NCBI GenBank assembly: GCA_002118135.1
Contig: BDIU01000005.1
Coordinates: 1 to 64,000 of the forward strand
Length of the DNA stretch: 64,000 nucleotides
Direction: 5' to 3'
Origin: Trebouxia sp. TZW2008
Taxonomy: Eukaryota > Chlorophyta > Trebouxiophyceae > Trebouxiales > Trebouxiaceae
Shown here: positions 24,501-36,533 of the stretch, piece after piece
How positions within the stretch are numbered: position 1 is the first letter of the stretch
Layout of the letters: each line of letters starts with the position of its first letter
Translations under genes and position numbers: made by a program
Notes under the pieces: generated by a model
The model's database searches: none
What the model saw: only the letters and a program-made list of their open reading frames with translations
What the model was told of the DNA's origin: nothing

Positions 24501-25263
24501 GTGGAGCGTAGTGCACGCTTTGGCTTGCCGCTTTTGAAACAACTCCAGCCTCTATGATGTGTATGGCTCTGAGGTCAAACACAACCTGACCTCTCTCCAG
24601 TCGGTCTCTGTCTTCGTTGTGCATTTGCTTCAAGAAATACAGCATAGCCTGTGATGCAGCGCCTGCATGACCAAATCAACAAGCCACCATGTTTTTTGCC
24701 AACCCGTCACAAGCAGCTCATGCCCTGTATGTTGGGTTCATCACAGTTTGGTTTTGACATCAACTGTTAGGGACCAACTGATGAGACCTGTAGACGTGTG
24801 TGTGTTGCCACTTATGAAGCAGGGAAGTTTGTGCATATATTGGCAGAGTTGGGACGTAAGCTCACCGCCTGATAGACACGTCAGCACTGAGTCATTAGCG
24901 ACCACACTGTTGCTGCCACGTACTCCGCCCCGCACCTACATCACCCCAGCAGCACTTGTATGTGTGCTGAAGTGGTGCTGTAAGGCTGCTTAGCAAGCAG
25001 TGCTGATGTACCTTGCTCACCAAACCATCACAGAGACAGCTTCTGCACAATGGCTCACGCTGCCTTGCTGCTACCTGCAAGGTGTGACATTATTGCAGCG
25101 TGATAACAAGCTTGAGCTGCAATGGGACGAAGTTTGCAAGTGGCACCTCAGCTGGCTTGGTTTTGCACTTCATGCAGGTTGGCCTTTGCTTCCTGAGTGG
25201 CTCTGCATGCCGTGCGGCGTCTGGCGGGTTGGGTTCTGTCCCCGAGCACGTTTCCTCTGCCAT
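21505..25263 (-). CDS. CTU2: CTU2/NCS2, cytoplasmic tRNA 2-thiolation protein 2
   Basis: With CTU1 it thiolates wobble uridine U34 of tRNA-Lys, -Glu and -Gln in the cytosol. Eight exons close in phase (high to low): 25147-25263, 25012-25074, 24866-24935, 24343-24662, 23719-23918, 22930-23155, 22186-22320, 21505-21825, giving 483 aa (Arabidopsis about 460). The N terminus has the CxxC pair CMKCKTKP and LCRSCLCDG. A PP-loop-like segment VLTCLSGG follows, then TGKEDLIASLRKALLLR and CNKVALGTSATRMAVRTIG, the region binding nucleotide and tRNA in the family. The C-terminal part has two further Cys pairs, LCPICSCPL and CCHSCRSQILP. The start ATG at 25263 gives MAEETCSGTEPN just before the first CxxC. 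An exon 6 edge copy lies in the preceding intron. Confidence 0.92.
23226..23276 (-). repeat. Copy of the 5' edge and acceptor of CTU2 exon 6
   Basis: Minus-strand GTTGCAG followed by a ~45-base diverged copy of the exon 6 start (CAGTCATTCAGCCAGCTG against CAATCATTCAGCCAGTGCG).The copy lies about 75 bases upstream of the real acceptor at 23155. Confidence 0.75.
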
Positions 25264-26227
25264 ATATGCACAGTCTGTCAGGCCAGCCCTTGAAGCAACA
25301 AGATGCTTTGGACCGTATAGCTGCTATGCCTGCCGGCAGACCCTCTTGCGATAGTCCAAATCACCCACGCTGCAGATTGATGGTCACAAGGCGGGCCAGA
25401 GCATCTCAGACGCTGGACACCACGTTCTGTTCGATTTGCAGCTGTCAGTGCCGTTCTTGCACCTCCATTAGCAGGATGAGTAACCGATGGTGCTCAGCTT
25501 CCTGCAAGGGTTCTTGACATTCGACAGGTAGCTAGGTCGTCGATAGTTGTTGCTCCGATGTGTGCACCTTGAACACTAGCCAGCACAACCTGTTTGCAAG
25601 AGTATCGACAGCCACTTGACCTGATTGCCACAGTGCAAATCCCGAACTTCTGTTGTCAAGATCTGTTGCATGACATGAGACATGCCAAATTGAATGTATG
25701 TCCAGGACAGCGGTCTGCCATACAAGTGGCAAGATGCATGCACTGGTGAATCGTCACACGGGCCACCAAAGACTGACTAAGGTGATACAAGTTTGTATGT
25801 TCAAGCATGTCATTCTGAACCTTGCAGCAAACGCACATTTCAATTTGCTGAGGCTTAAACCTGAGCAAGAGGGGCAAAGCAGTTTGCTGTGAAAACGTTC
25901 GATATGCCTTTCGACAGCTGATGCTGTGCTGTCAGCTGGCTCTGAAACTTCACCGCTGATGTTTGACTTTGATCATGACAGATGACTGACTCACACGGAA
26001 TTTACCCCGAGAGCAGCATAGCATGCAGCAAATAACAACAATCTGATAGATCCAAGCAGAGGACCACTGCAAGCAACACGCTGCACACAGCATCAAGACG
26101 AATCAAATAGCCGCAAAAGCTGTCAGTAAAAGCAAAATGTCAACACAAGGATCATGGGACGCCAGGCAAGGCACTGCTTTCTGGACCAGGACATGCACAC
26201 CGCACAAATGACAGAACTATTCAAGAC
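25264..26227. other. Intergenic between CTU2 and the CBP60-like gene
   Basis: The region contains the CTU2 5' flank and the CBP60-like 3' flank. Open frames near 25532-25892 are short, antisense to each other and unrecognisable. I see no RNA gene. Confidence 0.4.
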
Positions 26228-29200
26228 TCATCGTGACCCTCTGCTGCTGCTGCTGTTCTTGTTGTTAGCACTGCCCTGGGGGCCATTGTTCATCCAGTAC
26301 TCTTCTGCAAACTTTTCCACTGGGTTTTCCTCAACATTGCCCAGAGCTTGCTCAATGCTTTGCATACTCTCTAGCCCGCTGTTGGCCCTCTCAGCCCCTG
26401 CCTGATCCCTGTGATCGGGTGGCATGTCATGCAGCAAATGGGCAACTGTTTCAGGCAACTCCATAGACTCAAGCTTGCCCATACTCATGCTGCCTATCCT
26501 GCTCATATTCTGGAACGGACTAGGGACAATGCTCGGTGGAACAGACGTCATCAACCCATCATGCGCTTGAGGAGGTTGCTGCATGATGTGGTCGAAATCC
26601 ACGCCGCTACCGACAGGCAGTGAAGGGAAACTGCCCAGATTGATGCTGCTGCTCTGAAACCTGTCTAATGCCCCAGACGCCTGACCGAACATGCTCGCCA
26701 TGAAGTTAGATGAAGGCATGCTCTCCATGCCCATGGATCGTTGCCCAGTTGCATTGGCAGACTGGGCAAAGGGGGAGGGCTGTGTGCTTTGGGGCCGTTG
26801 GTGGCTGCCCTGAGCGGAGGGCCGGTCATGGTTGTTGGGGCGCTGTGAGTGCTGTGGGTGCTGCTGCTGGTGATGCTGAGCTTGCTGCTGTGTTGGCATA
26901 TCAAATGGAGATGGCGGACCACCTGTATGGTCACAATACTTGTCAAGTCATGCTTTGAATAAATATGCTTGCCAGGCAGGGTTTGGAACCCATGCAAGTC
27001 TGTTCACAGCTGTAGTTCAAGCAACCAAACTGGGCATGCAAGGCACATAAGTCTTGTACACAGGGTGCAAGACTTGCCTGGCCGCTTATTCTGGGGACCC
27101 CCAGGCAGGGGTCCAGGAGGGGGTAGCCTGAGATGGGAGGGCATGCCAGGGGGTCTGAACCCCCCTCCCCCCATATAGTTGGAGGCCTCAGGGGGGATGA
27201 AGCCCTGAGGGGGCATTTGGTGCTGCCCTTGAGAAAACCCTGCCTGCCTGTCAGGCCCCTGCTGGGCCCCATTGGGGTAAGGGGCTGCGTAGGGAGGGCT
27301 GTCCTGCATCTGATTGTACGGTGGAGACGCAGCGCCTGCAGAGCAATGTCATATGTTCAGACAGCGGTGTGCTGTGCAGTATACTGCCCCAGTGTCGTAT
27401 GTCAAATGTGTTCATGTTGAGATCAGCATCGTGTGCCCAAGATCCTATCTGACTTTCTTCGGTGATCCACTTATGTAAAGGTCAAACAGTAGCTGAGCAC
27501 AGTGAGACAGTGCACTATGAACATCTTATTGGACACCAGCAAAGCAGCTGCATGGTGGGATGGATGTTGCCAAGGAAGGAAAGGACAGTGATTTCTCCTT
27601 ATAGGACACTCACGACAAAAACGTTCTCAATGTAAGGACAAGGCAGTTGGGAAACAATTACTGCATTGTGACTGCAGCGGTATCTGTGACCAAGGACAAT
27701 TCAGTATGAGGACAATTCTTTGGTCACCAATGCAGTCGTGATCGAGAAAAAGTACTGTGTTGAGAGTGCATGAAAGACTGTGATACCTGGTGAGTCAGGA
27801 GGGGGTGGGGCGACCAGGGTGCTGTCGCTGGGCACGCTGACATTGTCCAGGGCGCCTGTGCTCATGAACTGCTCACTGTCCACAGGGTAGATGGCCCAGC
27901 CAGGGTGACCGGGCTGCCACCAAGAGGCCACTGCCTGAGGCTGCAATTGCCGCACCTACAACAAAGTATATTGCTCATGCCCAGTTGCATTAAGAGCAGT
28001 TCAGCTGCTCTGCAGTTGTCATACTGATTGCCTGAGCTCATGAACTGCTCACTGTCCACAGGAAAGCTGGCCCAGCCAGGGTGGCCGGGCTGCCACCAAA
28101 AGGCCACTGCCTGAGGCTGCAATTGCCGCAGCCATTTGGGTTGCTCATTCCAGTTGCCATTGCGTTTTGATGCAGAGCTGGACATGGTCCCCTGCAGCTG
28201 CCTTGTGCATTTCAGATATCATACCAATTGAAGAGCTCTGCAGTTGTCGTATGAAACATCTAGCGTGAACAGGGGTTGCATTGCGAAAATTCTGAACACA
28301 GTGCAGCTGTCATCTCAACTGCCCAGCTTTGTGTGCATTTGACAGCATGCTCGACTGCTATGCAGCTGTCGAACTCTATGCGCAGCCCAAGTAGATGTTG
28401 CACTGGGCTGGTCTGCAATTGCGCTCCAGCTGTCATGTTACATACTGATTGCATGTACCGCTTTCAGCACGACAACTCTCAGAGTACAGCCATGATTGAC
28501 CAGTCTGAGTACCCAGCTACGTATGCTTGAAACTCAATCAGCTGACGACAGATACTCTTGTTTGAGCTTGTCATGCAACACCATTTGTGATGGCATTTGA
28601 TCAGTCAAATGTAAGCACATGGGTGCTGTCGTGCGCCTCTGCAGCGCCTAGGCAGGCAGTGCCCATTGTTAAGCAACAATGCTGTATGTCAATTTTAGAT
28701 CAGGCACTGAGGTTTTGCGCTTCGTGCAGATAGGTATCGCTTGTGCTGCGAGCAGGCCAAATGTCAAGTTTGGTGGGTGCGGAAGCTTGCATATATCTGC
28801 GCAAGCTGCCTGGTATGCATCATCAACATCTGCATATATGGTATCATTCAAAAAATGCCTTCTTGCTCCTTTTGACCAGGTACAACCGATGAGGCATTGA
28901 TCCATGCGCTGCTTATGTTGTGCATTTGCTACTCAAGCTGAAGCTTGGTCTATGTTTTAGACAGCAGGCAGTCCCGGCTGAGGTTTACATACCTGTTCTC
29001 GCTGAGCAGGTGTTTGCTGCGCCATAAGGGTGGCCTCCATGGTAGTTTGTGTGCCCTCTTGACTCTTCTTCTGCAGCAGGCCTGCACAAAACCACATAGT
29101 ACTAGTCTTGAATTTAGGCCTACAGAGTGTCCGAGGGTACTTGTGGGCATTTGGCAGAGCAAGCTGTCAGATGTGCACACTGCAAATGCAGGACAGTAAT

Positions 29201-32200
29201 GCAAAATAGTTGGACTGAAATATGCTCATTCTCAGCACCTTGCTAAGATGTCATGCTTGCTACAGCAATCTCGACCACTCTGCCTTTAGCATTTGGCTGG
29301 CACTTACAGTGTGCGTACGACTGGCAAGGATGGAGAAATGAATATCACATTGACCATAGCCAAAGAGCACAGTGACTTATCATCAACGAGCATTTGACCA
29401 TCATGCAGCCTAGCTGATGTACATCAGCACTGGGAGGTGTAATTTGAAAATATATGCCTGTGCTGCAGTCAGGTCCAGGGTATTGAAAAGGTGGGCACTT
29501 ACCCACAGGTCTGTCCAGATCCACGTTGCCAAGGCGGCAGGTGAACAGCAAGCCCACTTCCATGTTGGCCTTGTCTGCATACCAAATACGCATGCGATTG
29601 TCTGCAACGACTGCCCGCATGGCATGGTCCCTAGCATCATCCCACTTCTCTTTGCTGAGCTTCAGGACTTGCTGCAGCTTCTGTCGCAGGTGCCCATCAG
29701 CTTCTGCCATGAGAGACAGCTTGCGAAACTCACCAACTGCAAGCATGACATCACAGCACTGTCATGGCTCTATCATATTAAACAGGGACCTGTCGTGGGC
29801 GCAGACAAGGGCAACAGCCTGCATCGCATGATCTTGGGCAACACCCCACTTCTCCTTACTAAGGTTCAGGACTTGCTGCAGCTTCTGCCGCAGGTGCCCA
29901 TCAGCTTCTGTCATCAGAGACAGCTTGCGGAACTCACCAACTGCAGGCATGACATCACAGCGTTGTCATGGCTTTACCATGTCAGATAAGAACCTGTCAT
30001 GGACACAGATGACAACAGGCAATAGCCCCAATGGCATGATCTTGAGCATCATCCCACTTCTCATTGCTGAGCTTAAGTAGCTACAGAAGCTTCTGTTGCA
30101 AATGCCCATCAGCTTCTGCCATGCGAGACAGCTTGCAAAACTCACCAACTGCAGGAAGAATGTCGAACTTGTGTCAATGTTGCAGCCTGCGCTTGTGCTT
30201 CAGCTCAGGCAGCGAGGGCGAAAGTCAAAAGATTGTCAGGCACGCACACAACATAACTATGCTGCTGAACGCGTGAAAGCCAGCTTTTGTACGACTGCAA
30301 AGGAAAGCAAAACCATATCTACAACCCTGCTGGCAGCTTGAGGCTACACTAGTGAAAAGCAACACAAAGCCCCAGACAAAGAGCACTGGTGCTGCAATTT
30401 GCTTTAGCGTTGCGTGTACATGTGACCAAGGCACATCAAGTTGCAGCACCAGTGCTGTTTGTCTGGTGCGTTGTGTTGGATCTTGAGCAGTGAAGCAAAC
30501 GCCCCAGCACCTGAATACGCTGCTCTGCTGAAAATCTGTCAGCAGTGCCGCTGTGGCATCAGTCGAAGCGTTTGTATCAAAGCGAGTTTGTGCGGTTTAC
30601 CTTTGTTGATGCAGTTCTCAGGGATGTTGATGTCCACTCCTGCTTGAATGGCAGCTCCCTTGATATCCTGCAGCTTCTTCACAGTCTCCTTCCCCATGTG
30701 CTCTAGCTTACTAACATGGTCATCAACATTGGGAATCTCCACTTTCCCAGCTGTGCGTGTGCGCCTTGTTGCTACCTAGCACGTGTGAGACATGCGCATC
30801 AGATTGCATTTGTGTACGCTGCGTCGCAACTTGACACATGGGAGGCATGCGCATTAGACTGGGTATATGCAACCATATGAAAAGCAACTAGGACAATTAT
30901 TGACAGCGCAGGTGGCCACAGCAGGTGCTTAGCTCCTTTGTTATGCAGACATGATTTCAGTTTGCGACATTGGCCAGCTTGTGTGTGAAAGCGATGCCAT
31001 GAGAAAACCTTCTGACACAAACTCAAAACAGCACTTGATCAGTGCCAGATCAGACATGTGTACAAGAAGCTTGCAGTGATGTGAGCACATTGTGAGGTTG
31101 ATCAGCAAGGCGGGCTGCAACAAAAGGAGCACAGCGTGAACAAGGTTGAACACAGGTACAACTTGATGACAATGGGAGTATAGCTTAATGAGCATGCAGA
31201 CTAGCTTGGTTGATTATGTTGATGCAAGTACAGCTTCACGACAAGGCAGGCACAACTTGGTGACAGTGCCTAACCAGAAGGCTCGCCACAAAGCTCTGAG
31301 ACACAGCATGGCGTATGTTGACCTTCTGGCCATCACAATGCACAATGCAGGCACAGCTTGATGAGAAAGCAGGTACTGCTTGCTGATGGCGCAGGTACAG
31401 CTTAAAGACGATGCAGGTATAAGTTGTTGATGTGCAGGCATGATTTGACGACAAGGCAGGTACAACTTGACAGTTGTTTCTGAGCAGAAGACTCACCACA
31501 AAGCCCTCAGACACAGCATGGCGTATGTTGACCTTGCGGCCATCGCGGTGCGCTGCTCGCACCAGCAGCCTGAAAGGTGGTTTCCTGCCTGACAGCATGG
31601 CTTCGGAGCTGTCTGACACATGCAGGTCTGGCAGTGCTGCCATGCCACGCTGCACATAACACTTTCACCCATCAGTACTTGAATTCAGAGCAGCTTCTGA
31701 CTGCATGGAGGCATCGATTTGCAGCTGTACATACCTAGTTGCTGGGTCTCATAGCCTGCCTAATGTATTACATTCTTAAAAGAGTTGACACATCCGCAGC
31801 AGGGGTGACACATCAAGGGAGACACATCAGGTATTATGGCAGTGGCAACTTTCTTGCATCTGGACAAGGATGCGTCCTCTAGCAAGATCCAATCAGACAG
31901 GCAAGAGCAGGCAGGCATTTCAGTAGGTCAAGCAACACTGCGCATCACGAAACACACAAGTGCGTCAAATGCTCTGTGTTATCACCGTCAAGTTCCAAAA
32001 GATGAAGCAGTACTGCTCATGACAATGTGAATTGCAAACAAATGCATCAGATTGTCTGTGGTGGCATGGATGGCTTCCAGCAGGCAAAGAAACACTGCTC
32101 ATTATGAAAAGACGAGCTTTGCACAAGTGCATCAGATGCTCTGTGCTGCCAAAGTCGAACTGACCTGAAGGGACACCACCACCTTGGACTGGGTATTGTG

Positions 32201-33738
32201 GCTTGCTGCTCCCCCAGGGACAAGCAAAGGATTTGTTTGCTGCAGCAGAATAATGGCAGAAATTCAGTATGTCAAGGGTGCATTTGCCTTGACACATATC
32301 AGCTTTGGACAACATGATCTGTAGGCAGTGCAGTGCTTCTGTATGCACCTGGGTCATTGAGGATGAATGCAACCCATATCAATGATGGTGATGATGATGA
32401 TGCTGATGACGACCATGATTGGTGAAAATGTGCTGGCGCCTGAATTGCATGTAACAGTGCTGACAATGAGCAGAGGACTGCGGTCTGACTCCATGTGCTA
32501 GCTATATCCACAAGCACATGACTATATGATTATTTCACGTGCAGTGCTAAGATGATTGCACCAAAACATAGGTGTGCAACTTGCTTCATAGGCATGCATG
32601 TGATGTCAAAGCAATGCAAGCAGGGGATGCATACCTTGTTGTTCAGCAGCAATGAGCAGCCATCCAAGTCCTCTTCCCTTTCTGTTCCAGCTTCAAGACA
32701 TTTTGCATCATAGGCATTGCCGTCAAGAATGCACATCTGCAACAGGAAAGACGTCTGCTCAGCGATAGCATCATTAATCATTGTTTGTTATACATAATTT
32801 GATGTTTCACATACAGTAGTTTAATGTCTCACAGACAAGAACCCTCCCTTCTGTGTGGCAACTAGGCAGAGTGAAACATTGAAAGACTCAATTTCATGCA
32901 TCAGCAAGCACAGCGTGCTTGACAACAAGCCTGACAAAGCTGTCAGCTATCCTTGCCAAGCTGTTCAGCACAAAAAGAAGTCAGAGCCTCACCTCAAGGT
33001 GGACATCAGGAATGTCTTCACCCAGGGGCACCCCTGTGGCCCTGTCAATGATCTCAACCCGGATGGGTGCCTCGCATTTGGCCTTGAGCACATCATTGAC
33101 CAGATATTTGGGTGCAAAGTTGACATTGCACCTCCTGTGAGGGTTGTGTTCACACAGGACACATTGTGGGTCCAAACACCCCAGGGACCTGTGAGACAAG
33201 GTCTGGCTTGCTTGTAAGCCAGGACTGGCAGCACTGAAGAATATGTTGCACACAAGTGCAGCAGCACACAGCATGGTCACTGCAAGCTGAGACGTGAAAG
33301 GGGTGCAGGCTTGTGACTTGTCAGCAGCTAGCAGTAGCAGACCAGGACAGCTGTCATGCATGGTATGCAGTGCCATGTTGTCAACAGATCGGAGCCTGAA
33401 CGTACAAGCAATCGTGCCGGAAAACCAGCTGCAGATCCCTGTTCTCAACTGCTACTCTGCCAAATTCAGGGGCAGGCAAGCTCGCGATTGCCTCCGCAGC
33501 AGCTTGTTGTAACAGACGCTGGTCTAAGTTGGGGTTCACACGACGGGAAAAAGCCCCAGCAAACTGGATCAGTCGGGCCCGAACGTACTCCTGTAGACAT
33601 AGAAACGTCTTTGAGCATGATAACGAGCCCGTGCAGTGCTTCTCCGCCGTTTAGAGTGACCCCCAGTACCTCGAGGATCCTCGACGGCACTTGCTGAAGC
33701 TCTACAGGTAGGCGAATTCCCTGGTGCTCTTCTACCAT
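26228..33738 (-). CDS. CBP60-like (calmodulin-binding protein 60 / SARD1 family) protein
   Basis: Land-plant CBP60 proteins are plant-specific transcription factors, some bound by calmodulin, that control salicylate immunity. Exons in phase (high to low): 33670-33738, 33406-33590, 32993-33134, 32635-32736, 32165-32239, 31497-31649, 30601-30775, 29503-29736, 28989-29081, 28708-28829, then an unresolved exon region 27790-28191, 27078-27335 and 26228-26922. The family core is continuous: DLQLVF, KCEAPIRVEIIDRATG, VHLE-MCILDGNAYD, NPLLVPGG, FRLLVRAAHRDG, VSEGFVVATRRTRT, IPNVDDHVSKLEHMGKETV, INKVGEFRKLSL, EKWDDARDHAM and MRIWYADKANMEVGLLF. The C-terminal third is Q/P/G-rich and ends near EKFAEEYWMNNG. 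The start ATG at 33738 is the first in frame; an upstream exon is possible. The exon around WWQPGHPGW is duplicated and its joining is unclear. Confidence 0.82.
27077..27077 (-). other. GC donor of a CBP60-like intron
   Basis: The exon ends CGGCCAG followed by GCAAGT, the classical strong GC-type donor, at 27077-27076. It joins in phase to the acceptor before 26922 (GACCATACAG). A GT donor that keeps the frame is not visible nearby. Confidence 0.7.
27585..27745 (-). mobile_element. MITE-like short interspersed element, copy A
   Basis: Read on the minus strand this stretch shares ordered blocks with 39590-39775 and 40010-40130: TTGTCCTCA, CTGCAGTCA-ACAATGCAGTAATTG, TTGTCCTTACATTGAG and CCTATAAGGAGAAATCACTGT. 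It has no coding capacity. The repeated TTGTCCT motifs near both ends suggest a small non-autonomous DNA element; target-site duplications were not established. Confidence 0.6.
27790..28191 (-). repeat. Duplicated CBP60-like exon segment (copies A and B)
   Basis: Copy A (about 28040-28140) and copy B (about 27840-27955) each encode RQLQPQAVA-WWQPGHPGWA followed by PVDSEQFMS. Copy A is joined to the upstream exon sequence (acceptor at 28191, GTMSSSASKRNGNWNEQPKW). Copy B has its own acceptor (GTTGTAG) and runs on to VAPPPPDSPG with a donor in phase with the next exon. A single tandem duplication inside an exon explains this. Confidence 0.8.
29762..30150 (-). repeat. Two upstream copies of the 5' part of CBP60-like exon 8
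   Basis: Copies at about 29795-29945 and 30000-30150 repeat the acceptor and first ~100 bases of exon 8 (acceptor at 29736) at a spacing of about 210 bases. The nearer copy is in frame (VGEFRKLSLMTEADGHLRQK); the farther one has lost its frame. Neither carries the MRIWYADKANMEVG part. Confidence 0.9.
31265..31345 (-). repeat. Copy of the 3' part of CBP60-like exon 6
   Basis: Downstream of exon 6 (31497-31649) this segment repeats its end: DGQKVNIRHAVSQSFV against DGRKVNIRHAVSEGFV. A third, weaker trace (SEGF) lies near 30990-31020. Confidence 0.82.
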
Positions 33739-35660
33739 GAGCAAGGCCAATTGCCACGGGCCAGCGTACAGTCGGTGAGCAGACGAAGCAAAACAGCAAA
33801 CTTTGCTTGAACTGATAGATGACACTGTTTGTGAGAAAGGGAGGTGTTTTGAACCAGCTTCGGGTCGCAGAGTACGGCAGGGACCGCGCTCTCAGCGCAT
33901 GTACATTAACTTAAGCTTTATGCTTGCTGGGCATGCCAAGCTTTGCCGTCAAGCGTGCTAAAGTTCATGTTTTGTCGGACTGGCAGCCAGCGGAGTTTTC
34001 GACTCACATCGCACGAAGATTTTGCTCTCATGCCTCGCATGAGCTGAGTTGAACGGATCTACGTGAAGCTACGGAAGCTGTACGGTCCATCATACTGGCT
34101 CAGATCAAGCAGTTCAGGCCTGTCTTCCGTCACCTATGCTCAACGGGATCAGGCCTGTTGTGCGCTCACATCGGCACGCATGCATGCACCTGCTCATGAG
34201 TTCCGTGGGTGTTAGCCAAAACTCCAAAACTCCTATCTCCAGCCTGTTTGTGCCCTATGACGTAAATCGCGAGCGAATGCACGCCTCAGCTGGTGAGTTG
34301 AGTGGATCTCCTATCTCCAGCCTCAAAGATCGAAGCAATCGTTATATAGTGAACTGCATGCATGCATATGGCACTATCTTACTCCATGTATATCGCCACT
34401 AGTACTTGTTTGTTTGTGGCACTGGTCATGCAATCCTCCCCCTTAACAATGCTTCAGATACTATTCCCGAAATGTTGTTGGCTAAAGATCACAGTGTCAG
34501 CATGGGCCTGCATGCATGCATGCAAGAGCTCGGGAGACTGAAGACAGCGCTTACAAAGCACCCTTGTTGCTATAGCCTCCACTGTCACACAGAGATCGAG
34601 TTCAGGGTTATAGCTGCAAATCTTGAGCCTGCATGCAAAACAATGTGCCTGGTGATCGAGACTGAGTACATGCAATCACACCCAAACTGCCATAGTGCAG
34701 TGCTGCAGAAGTGAAGCACAATGGCATATTGTGGCATGGGGCATGTGAAAAACAAACTGACACCCACCGTCGTGTGTATGACTAAAGGCAGAAGTTGGCA
34801 TACAGTACATATTGTAACACTCGAGCAGGGTCCTACAAGGACTTTGAAAAGCCCAGTATTGACCTGTATGGGGACAAAGGTTTTGGGGAGGCTGCTCTTT
34901 CCCCGTCAAAAATGGGTAACCGAGCCCCCTTCAGGGGCTCTCCGGGCGGCTAATTAAGCAAGCCCCTGCTTTGGTGGCAATGTGCTGGCTTGTGTGTGGT
35001 CTGCCATCTGATTTCACAAACATTCCCATACAAACTTGACTGGTTTTGCATTGGACCATCAGTGTGGTGGCGGATTTCGGTGAGAAAGGTGTTAAACATT
35101 CACACAGTATGCTCCTTTTGCCAGAAACCCTGTCAAAGAAAGTCAAGGCTTTGCTTGCTGTTGCCTGCAAAGCTGATATATGCAGCGTCGTGTCTATGTG
35201 AGTTGCCCACATTGGTGCATTTTTTGCCAGTGACTCTGCCCAGCTGACACAATCAAAAGAACAAATTTCAGGGCAGAACAGGAGGGCTGACTGCATGCAG
35301 TCAGAGCTGGGGTTTGGGGGCTTTGCCCTTGGGTCCAAGCGGGATCTTGAATCCTGTGCCCAGGTCACAGCATGCAGCTAGACACGCAAAGAGTCGGAGC
35401 TTCAGTATGATGGCTTGCTGCAGCTGACCTGCCTAATGTGGAACTATTGGTCACATCTCCGTCTCACGGATTGATCCTGCTGCACAATTTGTCAGGGTCC
35501 TCAGCAAATTACGTGAGTCCATGGACCTCTCTCTTGAATGTTCTAGCGCTCTCAACCCACCAGTCGTGACCAGCTATGCCGTTGAGGGTGTTGCAGTCTA
35601 AGGCCAAGCTTAGTCTCCGTCCAAAGTTGAAAAAGTTCTGCTTGATGGACGGACATACAG
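33739..35660. other. Long intergenic region upstream of the CBP60-like gene
   Basis: Nearly 2 kb without a supported gene. The frame of the first CBP60-like exon stays open upstream to about 33825 but begins at a non-ATG codon. Open frames at 34136-34960 and 34931-35368 are not family-like. Small direct repeats such as CTCCTATCTCCAGCCT occur at 34226 and 34306. Confidence 0.4.
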
Positions 35661-35978
35661 CTAAAGTACTGAGATCTGGCAGGTCATCATCCCCAAATCC
35701 AAAAGCTGCACCACAAGAAGTCTATTGACCACATCATGTAGTGCGGACCAGTCAGCTCGGATACGGTTCATTGACAAGTCTAGTGCAAACACGTAGGTCC
35801 CACTTTGCTCAAAATGGCTTGATAGCAACAGGAGATGACGAAATTCAAGGTTGGCTGCCGCTAAGTGAATGATCAGCCGTTGGTGGTGTTTTGAGGCGCT
35901 TGTGGCTTCGTGAAGGACGGTGTCGAAGAGCTCGTCAGTGAGTATGCGCTGCGGAGGAGCCCTGACGATGTACGACAT
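35661..35978 (-). CDS. Hypothetical LRR-like protein
   Basis: I do not recognise the family. The frame is open for 138 codons; the first ATG in it is at 35978 and gives 105 aa. Leucine spacing in NLEFRHLLLL, VFALDLSMNRIRADWSALHD and VVQLLDLG resembles leucine-rich repeats. It could be a short single-exon gene, a last exon, or the remnant of an F-box/LRR gene. Confidence 0.4.
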   Translation of the reverse strand: MSYIVRAPPQRILTDELFDTVLHEATSASKHHQRLIIHLAAANLEFRHLLLLSSHFEQSGTYVFALDLSMNRIRADWSALHDVVNRLLVVQLLDLGMMTCQISVL

Positions 35979-36533
35979 ACTCGCTAAGCCGGGAAGGCAG
36001 GGTACACCTTGGACTGCAGTGTTTGCCGGGTGACCTTTGAGACAGTCTTCTGAAACTTTGGCTAGTTGCTGTGTCAAAGGTCACATACCTGTCCACAGTT
36101 AGACGACCGGTGGCTTCCTTGCCATATCATCATCTCGGATCTAGACCATCACGGTCACTGTGTGTATGCGGGCTGTGCAATGCTGCCAAAACAATCGTGT
36201 GATCCTTTTTGTGCAGGTACTAACACTTACTGACAATTACTGATTGTGGAGTCCAAGCAAGCAGGCATGCAAGAGACCTTGCTTTTGCGATGCAGACGGG
36301 AGGAATTACAGTCACCCGATTGGGGTAACTTCTTACCCGATTGGCGTAACTTCTTTATATAGGTCGGTCTACGTTGCTGCCATCAGCGCTTGTCTGACTG
36401 AGGCAGACACGCGTTGTAGATCAGTACTGACCAGCTGACATGGCGCGCACAGAGGTTCGTGACAAGAAGCCAGCCATAACTAGCATGCAGCATCCGACTG
36501 CATTCTTTCCTCTCTGTTTCAGCAGGTCGACGC
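35979..36533. promoter_or_regulatory. 5' flank of GID8 with a small direct repeat
   Basis: The region lies between divergent reading frames. A ~20-base direct repeat (CCCGATTGGGGTAACTTCTT and its copy with one change) sits at about 36316-36355 just before a TATATAGG at 36356. An upstream ATG at 36440 could form a short first exon (MARTEV) that splices into the GID8 frame. Confidence 0.45.

Noticed and set aside
29417..29989. 190-codon plus-strand ORF with an internal repeat
   Set aside because: It is antisense to CBP60-like exon 8 and its copies; the internal repeat is the exon duplication.
34136..34960. Several overlapping ORFs of 70-100 codons
   Set aside because: They overlap on both strands, lack family resemblance and splice partners, and fit chance expectation.
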